From: Pontibacter burrus
Lineage (GTDB): Bacteria > Bacteroidota > Bacteroidia > Cytophagales > Hymenobacteraceae
Direction: 5' to 3'
Length of the DNA: 64,000 bases
NCBI RefSeq assembly: GCF_010686685.1
Contig: NZ_JAAGWD010000009.1
Location: 1 to 64,000 of the forward strand
Of this stretch, positions 55,976 to 64,000 are shown one piece after another (the first letter of the stretch is position 1; every line of letters begins with the position of its first letter). A program made the translations under genes and the position numbers. The notes beneath the pieces are model-generated. The model searched no databases, was not told the DNA's origin, and saw only the letters and a list, made by a program, of their open reading frames with translations.

Positions 55976-56111
55976 GTCGGTACAGTATTTGTAATAAAAA
56001 AGGCAGTGCAACTGAAAGTTTATAGTTTAAATTTTAGTTCAGATGCACTATAAAAACTTTTAATTTGTTATTCCTTTCTACCAGCTCTATCAGCTGGTAG
56101 CCCAACAATAT

Positions 56112-57353
56112 ATGACGCAACGCATGCTCTCATTTGCAATTCTTGCTTTTATACTTTTCCTGGTCGATCTGTATGTTTTCCAGGCACTTAAAACTGTTAT
56201 TCAAGGTCTCGCACCTGGTACCCAGCGGATCATCATGATCAGTTACTGGGTATTATTTGCGGCAGCGCTGGCCGTGTTTGCCATTTTCGCCAATACACCG
56301 CGGCACCCATCGTCTCCGCTTAAAATATACCTCACTAACATCTTTTTCATACTTTATGCCAGTAAGCTGCTGGTGATTGCTTTCCTGTTTATAGATGACA
56401 TTATCCGGATCGGAAAAATGGCCTTGAACCAGGTGAATGATAAAGTTGTGTTTAATCCTTCGCGCAGCAAGTTCCTGAGCCAAATGGGCTTACTCGTAGC
56501 AGCAGTCCCTTTTTCTGCCTTTATTTACGGCATGGTGAAGGGCGCTTATGACTATAGAGTGAAGCGCGTAACGCTTAAATTCCCGAATTTACCAGAGGCT
56601 TTTAATGGTTTTAAGATGTTGCAGATAACTGATTTGCACACCGGCAGTTTCCATTCAACTGAGCCGCTGAAAGAAGCGGTTCGCCTGATAAACAAACAGG
56701 AAGCAGATGTTGTATTTTTTACCGGCGACCTGGTAAATAACGTGGCCACAGAACTATATCCGCACCTTGAAACGCTGAAGCAGATTAAGGCTAAAACAGG
56801 AGTATACTCTGTGCTTGGCAACCACGACTACGGCGACTATGTGAACTGGAGCAGCCCTGAGGCTAAAAAGAGCAACCTGAGTAACCTGATTGATGCACAG
56901 GGAAAAATGGGCTGGAAACTGTTGATTAACGAACATCGCATTATAGAGAAGAACGGACAGCAGATAGCTATACTGGGTGTTGAAAACTGGGGCAACCGCG
57001 CCAACTTCCCGAAATACGGCGACCTCAGAAAGACCTATGCCGGTACAGAGCATATCCCGTTTAAAGTACTCCTCTCGCACGACCCGTCGCATTGGGATGG
57101 CGAAATTAACCAGCAATACCCGGACATCGACTTAACCCTATCGGGACACACGCACGGTATGCAGTTTGGCGTAAATATACCCGGCCTGAAATGGAGTCCG
57201 GTACAATATGTATACAAACAATGGGCAGGCCTGTACCAGAAGGGGCGCCAGTATCTTTATGTTAATACTGGGCTTGGTTTTCTGGGCTATCCGGGGCGGG
57301 TAGGCTTCCTGCCTGAAATCACGGTTTTTGAGCTCAAGAAAGCATCAGTCTAA
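56112..57353 (+). CDS. Membrane-anchored metallophosphoesterase
   Basis: A 413-residue protein of the YaeI/YkoQ type: about four N-terminal membrane helices (to residue ~155), then a calcineurin-like domain with ITDLHTGSF, FTGDLVNN, LGNHDYGDY, LSHDPSHW and LSGHTHGMQFG. Ligand set complete. Some relatives hydrolyse UDP-diacylglucosamine or lipid phosphates; here unknown. Starts 101 bp from the divergent radC. Confidence 0.92.
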   Translation: MTQRMLSFAILAFILFLVDLYVFQALKTVIQGLAPGTQRIIMISYWVLFAAALAVFAIFANTPRHPSSPLKIYLTNIFFILYASKLLVIAFLFIDDIIRIGKMALNQVNDKVVFNPSRSKFLSQMGLLVAAVPFSAFIYGMVKGAYDYRVKRVTLKFPNLPEAFNGFKMLQITDLHTGSFHSTEPLKEAVRLINKQEADVVFFTGDLVNNVATELYPHLETLKQIKAKTGVYSVLGNHDYGDYVNWSSPEAKKSNLSNLIDAQGKMGWKLLINEHRIIEKNGQQIAILGVENWGNRANFPKYGDLRKTYAGTEHIPFKVLLSHDPSHWDGEINQQYPDIDLTLSGHTHGMQFGVNIPGLKWSPVQYVYKQWAGLYQKGRQYLYVNTGLGFLGYPGRVGFLPEITVFELKKASV

Positions 57354-57365
57354 AGCCTATAGTTT

Positions 57366-57397
57366 AGAAGCCGGTTCATAAGAGCCGGCTTTTTCTT
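57366..57397 (+). terminator. Terminator of the membrane phosphoesterase
   Basis: AAGCCGG and CCGGCTT arms followed by TTTTC and TTTTG. Confidence 0.8.
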
Positions 57398-57525
57398 TTG
57401 TCCCAAACCTAGCGCTTAGTGTTATAGTTGAGCTTTTAACCTTACCGGGTAGCGCACGTAAAAAATCAGGCAACTATAGCTTCCTTAAACTATAGTTGCC
57501 TATACATAACACAGGAAATCAAACT

Positions 57526-58092
57526 ATGAAAAAGATATTATATCCACTGGCTATGGCAACTGCCATTTTATTCACGGCCTGCAGCGAAGACAGAGGCACG
57601 TCCACAGAAGTAGTGAACGCCAACCCAGACGAAAAGGTAAATCCGATGCACCTGAGCAACTATAACAGACCAGGTACAGAAGCTACCTCTACTGCATCTA
57701 CCTTAACAGGCAGCAACATGAATAACTCTGGAGCCCAGGCAGTTCCTGCTAACCAGACACTAACAGCTGAGGAGTTGGTAAGAAGTTACTATAATGATAA
57801 TAACCCGGTAGAATATTATCACTTTAATGCCACTGCCCGCCTGGCTGGCCTTGCACAGGACACCAGCATGGTCAATAAAAACAGAACCAGCACCACCCTT
57901 GGCAACAACAGTAATAATAACCAGAATAACACCACCATGGTTCCGTCCAGTACCACTGCTGATGGCCAAGGTACCAGTGTAACACAGAAAGATAAGTTAG
58001 GCAGCGGTACCAACAAGAATAACACTACTAAGAACAAAACAAACCAGACTGATAAGAAGAAAGAGCGGCTTACTCTCGAAAACGACAATTAA
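57526..58092 (+). CDS. Asn/Thr-rich hypothetical lipoprotein
   Basis: A 188-residue precursor from ATG 57526 (TTG 57496 in frame is less likely). Lipobox FTAC, then a low-complexity Asn/Thr/Ser chain with one ordered stretch (LTAEELVRSYYNDNNPVEYYHFNATARL) and a basic C-terminus. No family recognised. Envelope location assumed. Confidence 0.65.
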   Translation: MKKILYPLAMATAILFTACSEDRGTSTEVVNANPDEKVNPMHLSNYNRPGTEATSTASTLTGSNMNNSGAQAVPANQTLTAEELVRSYYNDNNPVEYYHFNATARLAGLAQDTSMVNKNRTSTTLGNNSNNNQNNTTMVPSSTTADGQGTSVTQKDKLGSGTNKNNTTKNKTNQTDKKKERLTLENDN

Positions 58093-58112
58093 ACGCATAT
58101 CATAATCACTTT

Positions 58113-58156
58113 AAAACGACCTGTGGGGCAATTACTTACAGGTCGTTTTGTTTTTA
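58113..58156 (+). terminator. Terminator of the Asn/Thr-rich lipoprotein
   Basis: AAAACGACCTGT and ACAGGTCGTTTT arms with a 13-nt loop and a T tract. Confidence 0.9.
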
Positions 58157-58191
58157 CATGGCATACCTAAGCGGTATAGTTATTATTAATC

Positions 58192-58222
58192 TTGTAGCTG
58201 GCATACTTTTTAACCATCTTTG
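58192..58222 (+). promoter_or_regulatory. Candidate promoter (TTG-N20-CATCTTTG)
   Basis: TTG 58192-58194 and CATCTTTG (58215-58222, one mismatch to TAnnTTTG) with normal spacing, 50 bp before the start at 58272. Confidence 0.45.
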
Positions 58223-58271
58223 GCGTATTACTTGCAGGCATTTAAATTTGCTACTGCATCCAATCAGTTAC

Positions 58272-58922
58272 ATGTACCACCGGTATCTCTACCTTCTCGG
58301 CTTTACCCTACTACTGCTACTGTTAAGCAATGCAACGGTATCTGCCCAACGTTCCGTCCGGATTAGTGGTACCGTGCTGCAGCCTGATAAAAAAACACCT
58401 ATTCCGGGAGCTGGTATTATCCGGTATGGCACCACCAAAGCGGTGGTATCTGATGCCGAAGGAAAGTTTCTGATAGATGTAGCGCAGGAAGATACTTTGC
58501 TGATACGGGCAGTAGGATATAAACCGCTGTTGTACCTGCCCCAGCGCCTTCCGGTATCAGAATTACGCGTTACGATTGTGCTGCAGGAAGACAGTGTAAT
58601 GCTACAGGAAGTGGAAGTTACCAACCGCCCGTCTCAGGAAATGATACAGCGTGCCCTGCGCAACATGAACCGGGCTGAACCAAACTATGTAAAAAGACCC
58701 GGCTACATTCCGGTACCTGAACTTACACCGCCACCTCCCCCACCGCCTACTGTAATGTCTCCAATCAGTTTGTTATATGATCTTTTCTCGAGAGAGGGAA
58801 AGGAACTGCGAAAGCTACAGGAATTACAGTTCTTGCAGCTGTTAGAGCAATACAAAGCGAACCAGGAGAACTATAACCGTTTTTTTAAAGACAATACCGG
58901 GTACGAGGAAGAAAAACCTTAG
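58272..58922 (+). CDS. CarboxypepD_reg-like domain protein
   Basis: A 216-residue precursor from ATG 58272; the earlier in-frame ATG (58158) sits in the terminator T run. Signal YLLGFTLLLLLLSNATVSAQ, then a carboxypeptidase-regulatory-like beta-sandwich (VRISGTVLQPDKKTPIPGAGI ... LREVEVTNRP form of the DUF4480 type), a proline run (TPPPPPPPT) and a coiled C-terminus. Related to the N-domain of SusC-type proteins but free-standing. Function unknown. Confidence 0.8.
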   Translation: MYHRYLYLLGFTLLLLLLSNATVSAQRSVRISGTVLQPDKKTPIPGAGIIRYGTTKAVVSDAEGKFLIDVAQEDTLLIRAVGYKPLLYLPQRLPVSELRVTIVLQEDSVMLQEVEVTNRPSQEMIQRALRNMNRAEPNYVKRPGYIPVPELTPPPPPPPTVMSPISLLYDLFSREGKELRKLQELQFLQLLEQYKANQENYNRFFKDNTGYEEEKP

Positions 58923-58973
58923 CAGCCAAAATTGGTTATGGTGCGTAACGTAGTGTAAGCAAACTATAGCATC

Positions 58974-59867
58974 ATGAAAATTGGGTACCCCTGCATTAAC
59001 CAGACACTGGACTGTTCTTCATCCCGTACCTTCCGGCTGGCATCTTACTCCGAGCAACGCTTAATTGAGACAGTTAGCCAGAACCTGGCCTGTTTGCAGC
59101 GCATCCTGGAATATAACGTAGCAAATGGGCTGCTTTTCTTCCGGCTTACCTCCGACCTGGTGCCTTTTGCCTCGCACGAAATAAACCAATATAACTGGCA
59201 GCAACACTTTAAACCCCAGTTCCGAGAGCTTGGCAACTATATAAAACAACACCAGCTGCGCATCTCTATGCACCCCGACCAGTTTGTGGTGCTTAACTCG
59301 CCTAACCCGCAAACAGTAAAAAACAGCATTGCTGAGCTGGCATACCAGGGCAGCGTGCTGGACCTGATGGAACTTGATACTACGGCCAAACTACAGATAC
59401 ATGGTGGAGGCGCTTACGGAGATAAAGGTTCAGCTATAGCCCGGTTTGCAGAAGTATACCATACGCAGCTGCCTGATGCTGTAAAAGCCCGCCTTTGCGT
59501 AGAGAACGACGACCGCACCTATAGTTTGCTGGACTGCCTGCGCCTGCACGAATTAACTGGTATGCCCATCATTTTTGATAACCTGCACCACGAGTGCGTA
59601 AACAACGGCGAACCTATGCGCGAAGCAGTGGAAATTGCAGCCAGCACCTGGCACCCTGAGCGCGATGGTATTCTGATGATGGATTATAGTGCACAGGCAC
59701 CTGCCGAAAGAAGAGGCAAGCATGTGCAAAGTATATCCGAGTCCCTCTTTCACGATTTTCTGGTAGAAACCGAAGGCCTGGATATGGATATTATGCTGGA
59801 AATTAAAGATAAAGAGGCCAGCGCACTAAAAGCCGTGGCTGTTGCTTCAGAACTAGGTCGCTTATAG
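58974..59867 (+). CDS. uvsE: UV damage endonuclease UvsE
   Basis: A 297-residue TIM-barrel metallo-nuclease nicking DNA 5' of UV photoproducts. Signatures: KIGYPCINQTL, RISMHPDQFVVLNSP, IHGGGAYGDK, CVENDDRTYS, FDNLHHECVNNG, MLEIKDKEASAL. Metal ligands (His, Glu, Asp) are in place. Acts independently of UvrABC. Ends at a convergent DUF4112 gene. Confidence 0.95.
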   Translation: MKIGYPCINQTLDCSSSRTFRLASYSEQRLIETVSQNLACLQRILEYNVANGLLFFRLTSDLVPFASHEINQYNWQQHFKPQFRELGNYIKQHQLRISMHPDQFVVLNSPNPQTVKNSIAELAYQGSVLDLMELDTTAKLQIHGGGAYGDKGSAIARFAEVYHTQLPDAVKARLCVENDDRTYSLLDCLRLHELTGMPIIFDNLHHECVNNGEPMREAVEIAASTWHPERDGILMMDYSAQAPAERRGKHVQSISESLFHDFLVETEGLDMDIMLEIKDKEASALKAVAVASELGRL

Positions 59868-59868
59868 T

Positions 59869-60369
59869 TTAGAGGATAGCTGCTAGCTGTGTATAGATCC
59901 ACTCTGCCAATTGCCAGAGCACCCAAATCAGCAGTATGAACAGCACTACAATAGCTACCAGAACACCAATAATGACGCCTTTGCCACTGCCCTGATATTT
60001 GCCCTCCTCGTAATGGCGGGTAAGCAGACGTACGTTTCGCTGGTTGGCTTTAAAGAAAAAGTCGAAGATATTGCCCAGTACCGGTATACTCCCAATAAGC
60101 GTATCCAGCACAATATTTACGAGCATAAGCGCCACCACTTTGCCGCTTGCACCATGGCGTGCCATCGTCATCACCAGCATAGCCGATACCCCAAATGAAG
60201 CCAGATCGCCGGCTACGGGCAGAAAACCAAGTATAGGATCCAGCCCAAAACGAAAGTTGGTGCCCGGCATTCTAAACTGGTTATCCATGAGCTTTGCAAC
60301 ATGGTTTACCCATTTCATTTTTTCGGACTGTGGCGTGCGGGTGTAGCGTGTGTTGTGCGTTTCCATCAT
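59869..60369 (-). CDS. DUF4112 membrane protein
   Basis: A 166-residue membrane protein matching DUF4112 (LMDNQFRMPGTNFRFGLDPILGFLPVAGD ... VLDTLIGSIPVLGNIFDFFFKANQRNVRLL), with about three transmembrane helices and a C-terminal long helix. Function unknown. Convergent with uvsE, two bases apart. Confidence 0.9.
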   Translation of the reverse strand: MMETHNTRYTRTPQSEKMKWVNHVAKLMDNQFRMPGTNFRFGLDPILGFLPVAGDLASFGVSAMLVMTMARHGASGKVVALMLVNIVLDTLIGSIPVLGNIFDFFFKANQRNVRLLTRHYEEGKYQGSGKGVIIGVLVAIVVLFILLIWVLWQLAEWIYTQLAAIL

Positions 60370-60447
60370 ACGCGCTTATACGCAAGCGAGCCCGCAAAGT
60401 ATAGAGCTTAGACTATAAAGCTAATATGCCGTGCAACACCACCCTGG

Positions 60448-60657
60448 TTATTTTTGCGCCTTATACCGGTTTTGCTTAAAATTCTTCTTCTTACGTGCGT
60501 CCCACTTTTTATTCCGGCTCTCGGCACGGTTACGCTCATAGCGCATGCTGCGGCCATCATCATCAACCAAAATCGCTTTTCGGCCCTGCAGTGGGTTACA
60601 GGCAGCTGTTAAGGAGACAATAAAGGAAAAAAACAGAATGTGTTTAAGTAGTCTCAT
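60448..60657 (-). CDS. Small basic lipoprotein
   Basis: A 69-residue precursor: signal with lipobox LTAAC (Cys20), then a strongly basic Lys/Arg/Asn tail (RKKKNFKQNRYKAQK). No recognised family. Clean position between terminator-like spacers supports a gene. Confidence 0.6.
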   Translation of the reverse strand: MRLLKHILFFSFIVSLTAACNPLQGRKAILVDDDGRSMRYERNRAESRNKKWDARKKKNFKQNRYKAQK

Positions 60658-60797
60658 AGGTTAGCTCTTTTATGGATTTGCCTATCCCGGCAATCTCCAA
60701 CTATAGGACTACTTATACTTGTTCTGATGCTATTGGTTTAATTCAACTATAAATAAAAATCAACCAATATTTAAACTATAGTTTTATGATTCTGAAA

Positions 60798-61739
60798 TCA
60801 AAATGCAATATGCAGCAGGGCATCGCCCTGGTTCACAACTGGCATATTGTTTAATCCGATTACATAGCCTGTGGCAGGTGCATTTAAACGCACTTCCATT
60901 TCGCCATATGGGTCTGTTATGCTGCCAATATACTGTCCCTTTTTAACATATTCGCCGGCCTGAATGAAAGTGCGCCATAACCCGGCATTTTTTGCACGCA
61001 GCCAGATATCTTTCATACAAACGACGGTAGATTCGGCTGCTTCAGGGCAATTGGCGGTCATGCCCAGATGGTGCAATATGCGGCAGGTACCCTCCATGCC
61101 CATCTTTATGCCTTTCTCGTCAAAGCGCAGGCTTTCGCCGGTTTCGTATACCAATATCGATTTGCCAAGTTTGCCTGCCTCTTTTCGTAGCGAGCCTTGC
61201 CGGTAAGGGGCATTCAGGATAAAAGGAGCACCAAAGGCTTTTGCCAGCTCTTCGTTTTTGTGGTTGCTGAGCACGCAGCGTATTTGCGGGTAGTTGGAAC
61301 GGCTCCTTCCCCCTGTATGGAAATCAAGACCATAGTCTACGTACGGCATTACTTCCTTCATAAAGCGATATGCCACACGACTGGCCAAGGAGCCTTCGCG
61401 GTTCCCCGGAAAGCTCCGGTTTACATCCTTGCCATCGGGCACTTCACGCGAGAAGTTCAGGAAGCCATAGATGTTGAGTACAGGCACAGCTATTATAGTA
61501 CCTTTAAGTGGGTAAAGCATCTTTTTGGAAAGCATCCTTCGTATGATCTCCGTGCCATTCACTTCGTCGCCGTGCATGCCGGCCATCAGCAATACTACCG
61601 GCCCATCGTGCACCGAGCGGAAAACATAAACCGGAATTTCGATAACCGTACCGCTGGGCAGTTTGCTGATCACCAGTTTGGTCAGTACTTTTTCACCACG
61701 GTCTATGCTGCGACCGTTGATAACTATAGTTTCGGGCAT
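60798..61739 (-). CDS. Succinylglutamate desuccinylase/aspartoacylase-family zinc deacylase
   Basis: A 313-residue M14-like enzyme. Zinc motif AGMHGDEVNGTE (His, Glu) and later LDFHTGG with the third His are present; C-terminal beta domain. This branch travels with RimK in a trio with the retropepsin-like gene; proposed to remove or edit acyl/glutamyl groups. Starts 1 bp after rimK ends. Confidence 0.9.
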   Translation of the reverse strand: MPETIVINGRSIDRGEKVLTKLVISKLPSGTVIEIPVYVFRSVHDGPVVLLMAGMHGDEVNGTEIIRRMLSKKMLYPLKGTIIAVPVLNIYGFLNFSREVPDGKDVNRSFPGNREGSLASRVAYRFMKEVMPYVDYGLDFHTGGRSRSNYPQIRCVLSNHKNEELAKAFGAPFILNAPYRQGSLRKEAGKLGKSILVYETGESLRFDEKGIKMGMEGTCRILHHLGMTANCPEAAESTVVCMKDIWLRAKNAGLWRTFIQAGEYVKKGQYIGSITDPYGEMEVRLNAPATGYVIGLNNMPVVNQGDALLHIAF

Positions 61740-61740
61740 G

Positions 61741-62643
61741 CTACTCGTTTACTTTCTTCTTAGGCTTCTTTTTAGCAAGACCTTCCACGTACTCTATTAT
61801 TTTTCCGGCAATATCTTTTTGCGTAGCGCGCTCAATTCCTTCCAGTCCCGGCGATGAGTTTACTTCCAGGATCAGCGGACCGCGTTTAGATTGCAGCATA
61901 TCCACACCGGCAATGCCCAGGCCCAGTGATTTGGCAGCCAACAGGGCGGCAGCTTTTTCCTGGCGCGATAGGCGAATCAGCGTAGCTTTACCGCCACGGT
62001 GCAGGTTTGAACGGAATTCACCTTCTTTTCCCTGACGCTTCATAGCACCTACTACTTCACCGTTCACCACAAACGCACGGATATCGGCACCGCCGGCTTC
62101 TGATATAAATTCCTGCACTATAATGCGCGCCTTCAGGTTATGAAAAGCCTCTATTACCGATTCGGCTGCTTTGCGGGTTTCAGCTAAAACCACACCTAAG
62201 CCTTGCGTACCTTCCAGCAGCTTTATTACCAACGGCGCACCACCAACCTCTTTTACAAGGCCTGAAGTTTCTTTGGAGTAGTTTGTAAAGGCTGTTTTAG
62301 GCAAACCAAGCCCTGCACGCCCCAGAATCTGCAACGAGCGTAACTTATCCCTGGAGCGAACTATAGCCTGGGAATCTATAGCACTTTTTACTTTCATCAT
62401 CTCGAACTGGCGCACTACGGCTGTACCGTAAAAGGTAACCGACGCCCCAATACGCGGTATAATGGCATCGATCCCCGTCAGTCGCTCTCCTTTGTAAAGA
62501 ATGTGCGGATCGCCCTGTTCTATGATCAGGTCGCAGCGTAGGTGATCGAGCACTAAGGCCTCGTGCCCACGCTGCTCAATGGCCTCTACCAACCGGCGGG
62601 TAGAGTACAACCTCGGATTGCGGGACAGAATGGCTATTTTCAT
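61741..62643 (-). CDS. rimK: Alpha-L-glutamate ligase RimK
   Basis: A 300-residue ATP-grasp ligase adding glutamate to the C-terminus of ribosomal protein S6 in E. coli. Motifs: [65 protein letters not shown]. The Lys-rich C-terminus is an extension. Overlaps the upstream gene by 4 bp. Confidence 0.95.
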   Translation of the reverse strand: MKIAILSRNPRLYSTRRLVEAIEQRGHEALVLDHLRCDLIIEQGDPHILYKGERLTGIDAIIPRIGASVTFYGTAVVRQFEMMKVKSAIDSQAIVRSRDKLRSLQILGRAGLGLPKTAFTNYSKETSGLVKEVGGAPLVIKLLEGTQGLGVVLAETRKAAESVIEAFHNLKARIIVQEFISEAGGADIRAFVVNGEVVGAMKRQGKEGEFRSNLHRGGKATLIRLSRQEKAAALLAAKSLGLGIAGVDMLQSKRGPLILEVNSSPGLEGIERATQKDIAGKIIEYVEGLAKKKPKKKVNE

Positions 62644-63134
62644 AAATTGGTATTTTTCTGCTGTTGTTTGATTTTATACTTCTGCGCGACGTTTTTACGG
62701 GAAACATCAACTATAAACCTGCTTTTTAAAAGCTTGCGCCCGATAAGTACGGGGTATTTCATGTCGCTGCGGTCGGAGAGCGAAAATTCGGCTTCTATTA
62801 CTTCATCAAATAGCTTGATGGTTGTACGGATAACGTAACGTTCCTGCACTTCGCCAAAAGAACTTTTTATTTCACGCAGGTCGTACTCGGCAAAGCGTAG
62901 CTTTTTGTGGTTGTACTGCGGATGTGACGGATCCAGCAGATCTACACAAATCAGCTTTCTGCCATCAGCTCCGGTTTCTTCGTGTATATCAGAGCAATGG
63001 ATAGCCGACGTGTAAGCACCGGTATCAATTTTAGCTTCTATCTCTTCTATATCCAGCTCCGGCAAAGCCACCATTTCACGGCGGCCAATTACCTTCTTGT
63101 CTGGCTTGGGAGTAAGTCTCTTTTCCTCTTTCAT
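62640..63134 (-). CDS. RimB-like retropepsin-fold protease (ATP-dependent zinc protease family)
   Basis: A 164-residue protein with the aspartic motif [11 protein letters not shown] and a second half-site [19 protein letters not shown], the ATP-dependent zinc protease/DUF785 fold. In other bacteria this protein trims RimK-added glutamates or regulates RimK. First gene of the rim operon; overlaps rimK by 4 bp. Confidence 0.9.
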   Translation of the reverse strand: MKEEKRLTPKPDKKVIGRREMVALPELDIEEIEAKIDTGAYTSAIHCSDIHEETGADGRKLICVDLLDPSHPQYNHKKLRFAEYDLREIKSSFGEVQERYVIRTTIKLFDEVIEAEFSLSDRSDMKYPVLIGRKLLKSRFIVDVSRKNVAQKYKIKQQQKNTNL

Positions 63135-63140
63135 TAAATC

Positions 63141-63246
63141 TTTAATTATGAATTATGAATGCAGAATTATGAATTAACAGAAGTGCAATCTCATATAATG
63201 TACTTATTCTTCTCATTCATAATTCATAATTTATAATTCTTAATTA
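63141..63246. repeat. Inverted pair of ATTATGAA words upstream of the rim operon
   Basis: Left arm 63141-63178 and right arm 63213-63246 are inverted; the right arm covers the stop codon of the next gene. Centre holds no gene. Matches the 5.75-5.84 kb design. Confidence 0.85.
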
Positions 63247-64000
63247 CTTATTATAAGAGATGCGGTAGATCGCGTTATTATAGTCATCTGATACCAACAG
63301 CGCACCGTCAGGCATCACGATTACGTCTACCGGGCGGCCCCAGGCTTCTCTTCCCTGCAGCCAACCTTCAGCAAAAGGCTCATAGCTCACGGCATTACCA
63401 CGACCATCCAGTTCAACTTTCATCAGGCGGTAACCCAGCGGTTCTGAACGGTTCCAGGAGCCGTGCTCGGCTATAATGATTTGGTTCTTATACTGCTCCG
63501 GGAACATGTTGCCGGTATAAAATTTAAGCCCAAGCGAGGCCACGTGTGGTCCCAACTTTTGCACCGGTTTTACAAACTCATCGCATTTGCGGTCTTTGCC
63601 GAATTCAGGGTCAGCAATTTCGCCGGCGTGGCAGTACGGAAAGCCGAAGTGTAGTCCTTTTTTAGGAGCACGATTCAGCTCATCGGGTGGCATATTATCA
63701 CCCAACATGTCGCGGCCATTGTCTGTAAACCATAGCTCTTTTGTGTTCGGATGCCAGGTAAAGCCAACCGAGTTGCGTACGCCTTCTGCAAAAATCTCCA
63801 TGCCGGTGCCATCAGCATTCAGGCGGGTTATAGTTGCGTATACCGGGTTTTCTTCTTTACACACGTTGCAAGGCGCACCAACCGGAACGTATAATTTACC
63901 ATCAGGGCCAAAGGCGATGTATTTCCAACCGTGGTGCTCGTCGCTTGGGTATTTATCATACACTACTTCGTACTTCGGGTTGTTGCGCATGTTCTGCTCT
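63244..64000 (-). CDS. Sorbosone-dehydrogenase-like PQQ-type protein, partial (5' end outside window)
   Basis: The C-terminal ~250 residues of a glucose/sorbosone-dehydrogenase beta-propeller: FGPDGKLYVPVGAPCNVC, GVRNSVGFTWHPNTKELWFTDNGRDMLGDN, ELNRAPKKGLHFGFPYCH, PVDVIVMPDGALLVSDDYNNAIYRI. The frame stays open to the window end (codons before Met 63990 read Glu-Gln-Asn), so the N-terminus lies beyond. Likely exported, using PQQ and calcium to oxidise aldoses; substrate unknown. Confidence 0.88.
   Translation of the reverse strand, partial: EQNMRNNPKYEVVYDKYPSDEHHGWKYIAFGPDGKLYVPVGAPCNVCKEENPVYATITRLNADGTGMEIFAEGVRNSVGFTWHPNTKELWFTDNGRDMLGDNMPPDELNRAPKKGLHFGFPYCHAGEIADPEFGKDRKCDEFVKPVQKLGPHVASLGLKFYTGNMFPEQYKNQIIIAEHGSWNRSEPLGYRLMKVELDGRGNAVSYEPFAEGWLQGREAWGRPVDVIVMPDGALLVSDDYNNAIYRISYNK

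Noticed and set aside
58158..58271. Earlier start of the CarboxypepD_reg gene
   Set aside because: It falls in the T tract of the preceding terminator and would bury the signal peptide behind 38 residues.

Overview
The window is bacterial chromosome from a member of the Bacteroidota, probably order Cytophagales. The genus is a guess (Hymenobacteraceae, Pontibacter-like). Support: a SusC/SusD outer-membrane pair, many lipoproteins with a Cys lipobox, several Bacteroidota-type -7 promoter elements (TAnnTTTG) upstream of genes, few Shine-Dalgarno sequences, and domains common in this phylum (DUF4142, DUF4112, DUF5689, fasciclin, RagB/SusD). I see no rRNA, tRNA, CRISPR array, phage or classical insertion sequence.

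Layout. 1-7.3 kb: a 7-bp tandem repeat, a WbqC-like gene, clpC, a DUF559 endonuclease gene with an in-frame stop inside its own inverted repeats, an acyl-CoA carboxylase beta subunit and an M42 aminopeptidase. 7.3-14 kb: a metal-chelate binding protein, a RhuM-Fic/Doc fusion, a minus-strand shikimate operon (DAHP synthase-chorismate mutase, aroB, aroA) and proline dehydrogenase. 14-21 kb: an envelope-stress block with an ECF sigma factor, a membrane protein that joins an anti-sigma-like N-terminus to an HtrA-type protease, two fasciclin lipoproteins, a glycine-zipper stress protein, a response regulator, DUF4142 and DUF2383 proteins and a TesA-like esterase. 21-35 kb: Prc protease, a large anchored propeller protein, UspA, an ATP-grasp enzyme, dtd, a beta-barrel protein, a MazG-like enzyme, comB, gcvT and a DUF1684 protein. 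The dtd-gcvT block lies between two direct copies of a 650-bp composite repeat.

36-54.6 kb is the most coherent functional unit. A DeoR/GlpR-type regulator faces a ten-gene minus-strand run: glpD, glpT, susC, susD, a DUF5689 lipoprotein, a Gfo/Idh/MocA oxidoreductase, a phospholipase D-like lipoprotein, a Tat-exported metallophosphoesterase, a glycerophosphodiester phosphodiesterase lipoprotein and an SGNH hydrolase. I read it as a scavenging locus for phospholipid head groups or glycerophosphodiesters: exported hydrolases release glycerol-3-phosphate, SusCD and GlpT import, GlpD oxidises to DHAP. A pyruvate-kinase-like gene diverges from glpD.

54.6-64 kb: YwbE, a four-helix-bundle (S23-type) gene framed by inverted repeats, radC, a membrane phosphoesterase, UV endonuclease uvsE, a DUF4112 protein, a rimB-like/rimK/deacylase operon and the C-terminal part of a sorbosone-dehydrogenase-like gene cut by the window edge.

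Two sequence-scale signals run through the window. The palindrome AACTATAGTT and its half AACTATA/TATAGTT occur at very high frequency in genes and spacers on both strands. Separately, intergenic spacers repeatedly hold inverted pairs of short near-tandem words (ATTATGAA, GTTAGAAA, GACAAAGG, CCCCTnnAGGGG families); two such pairs enclose a small gene (S23-type, DUF559), the others are empty.
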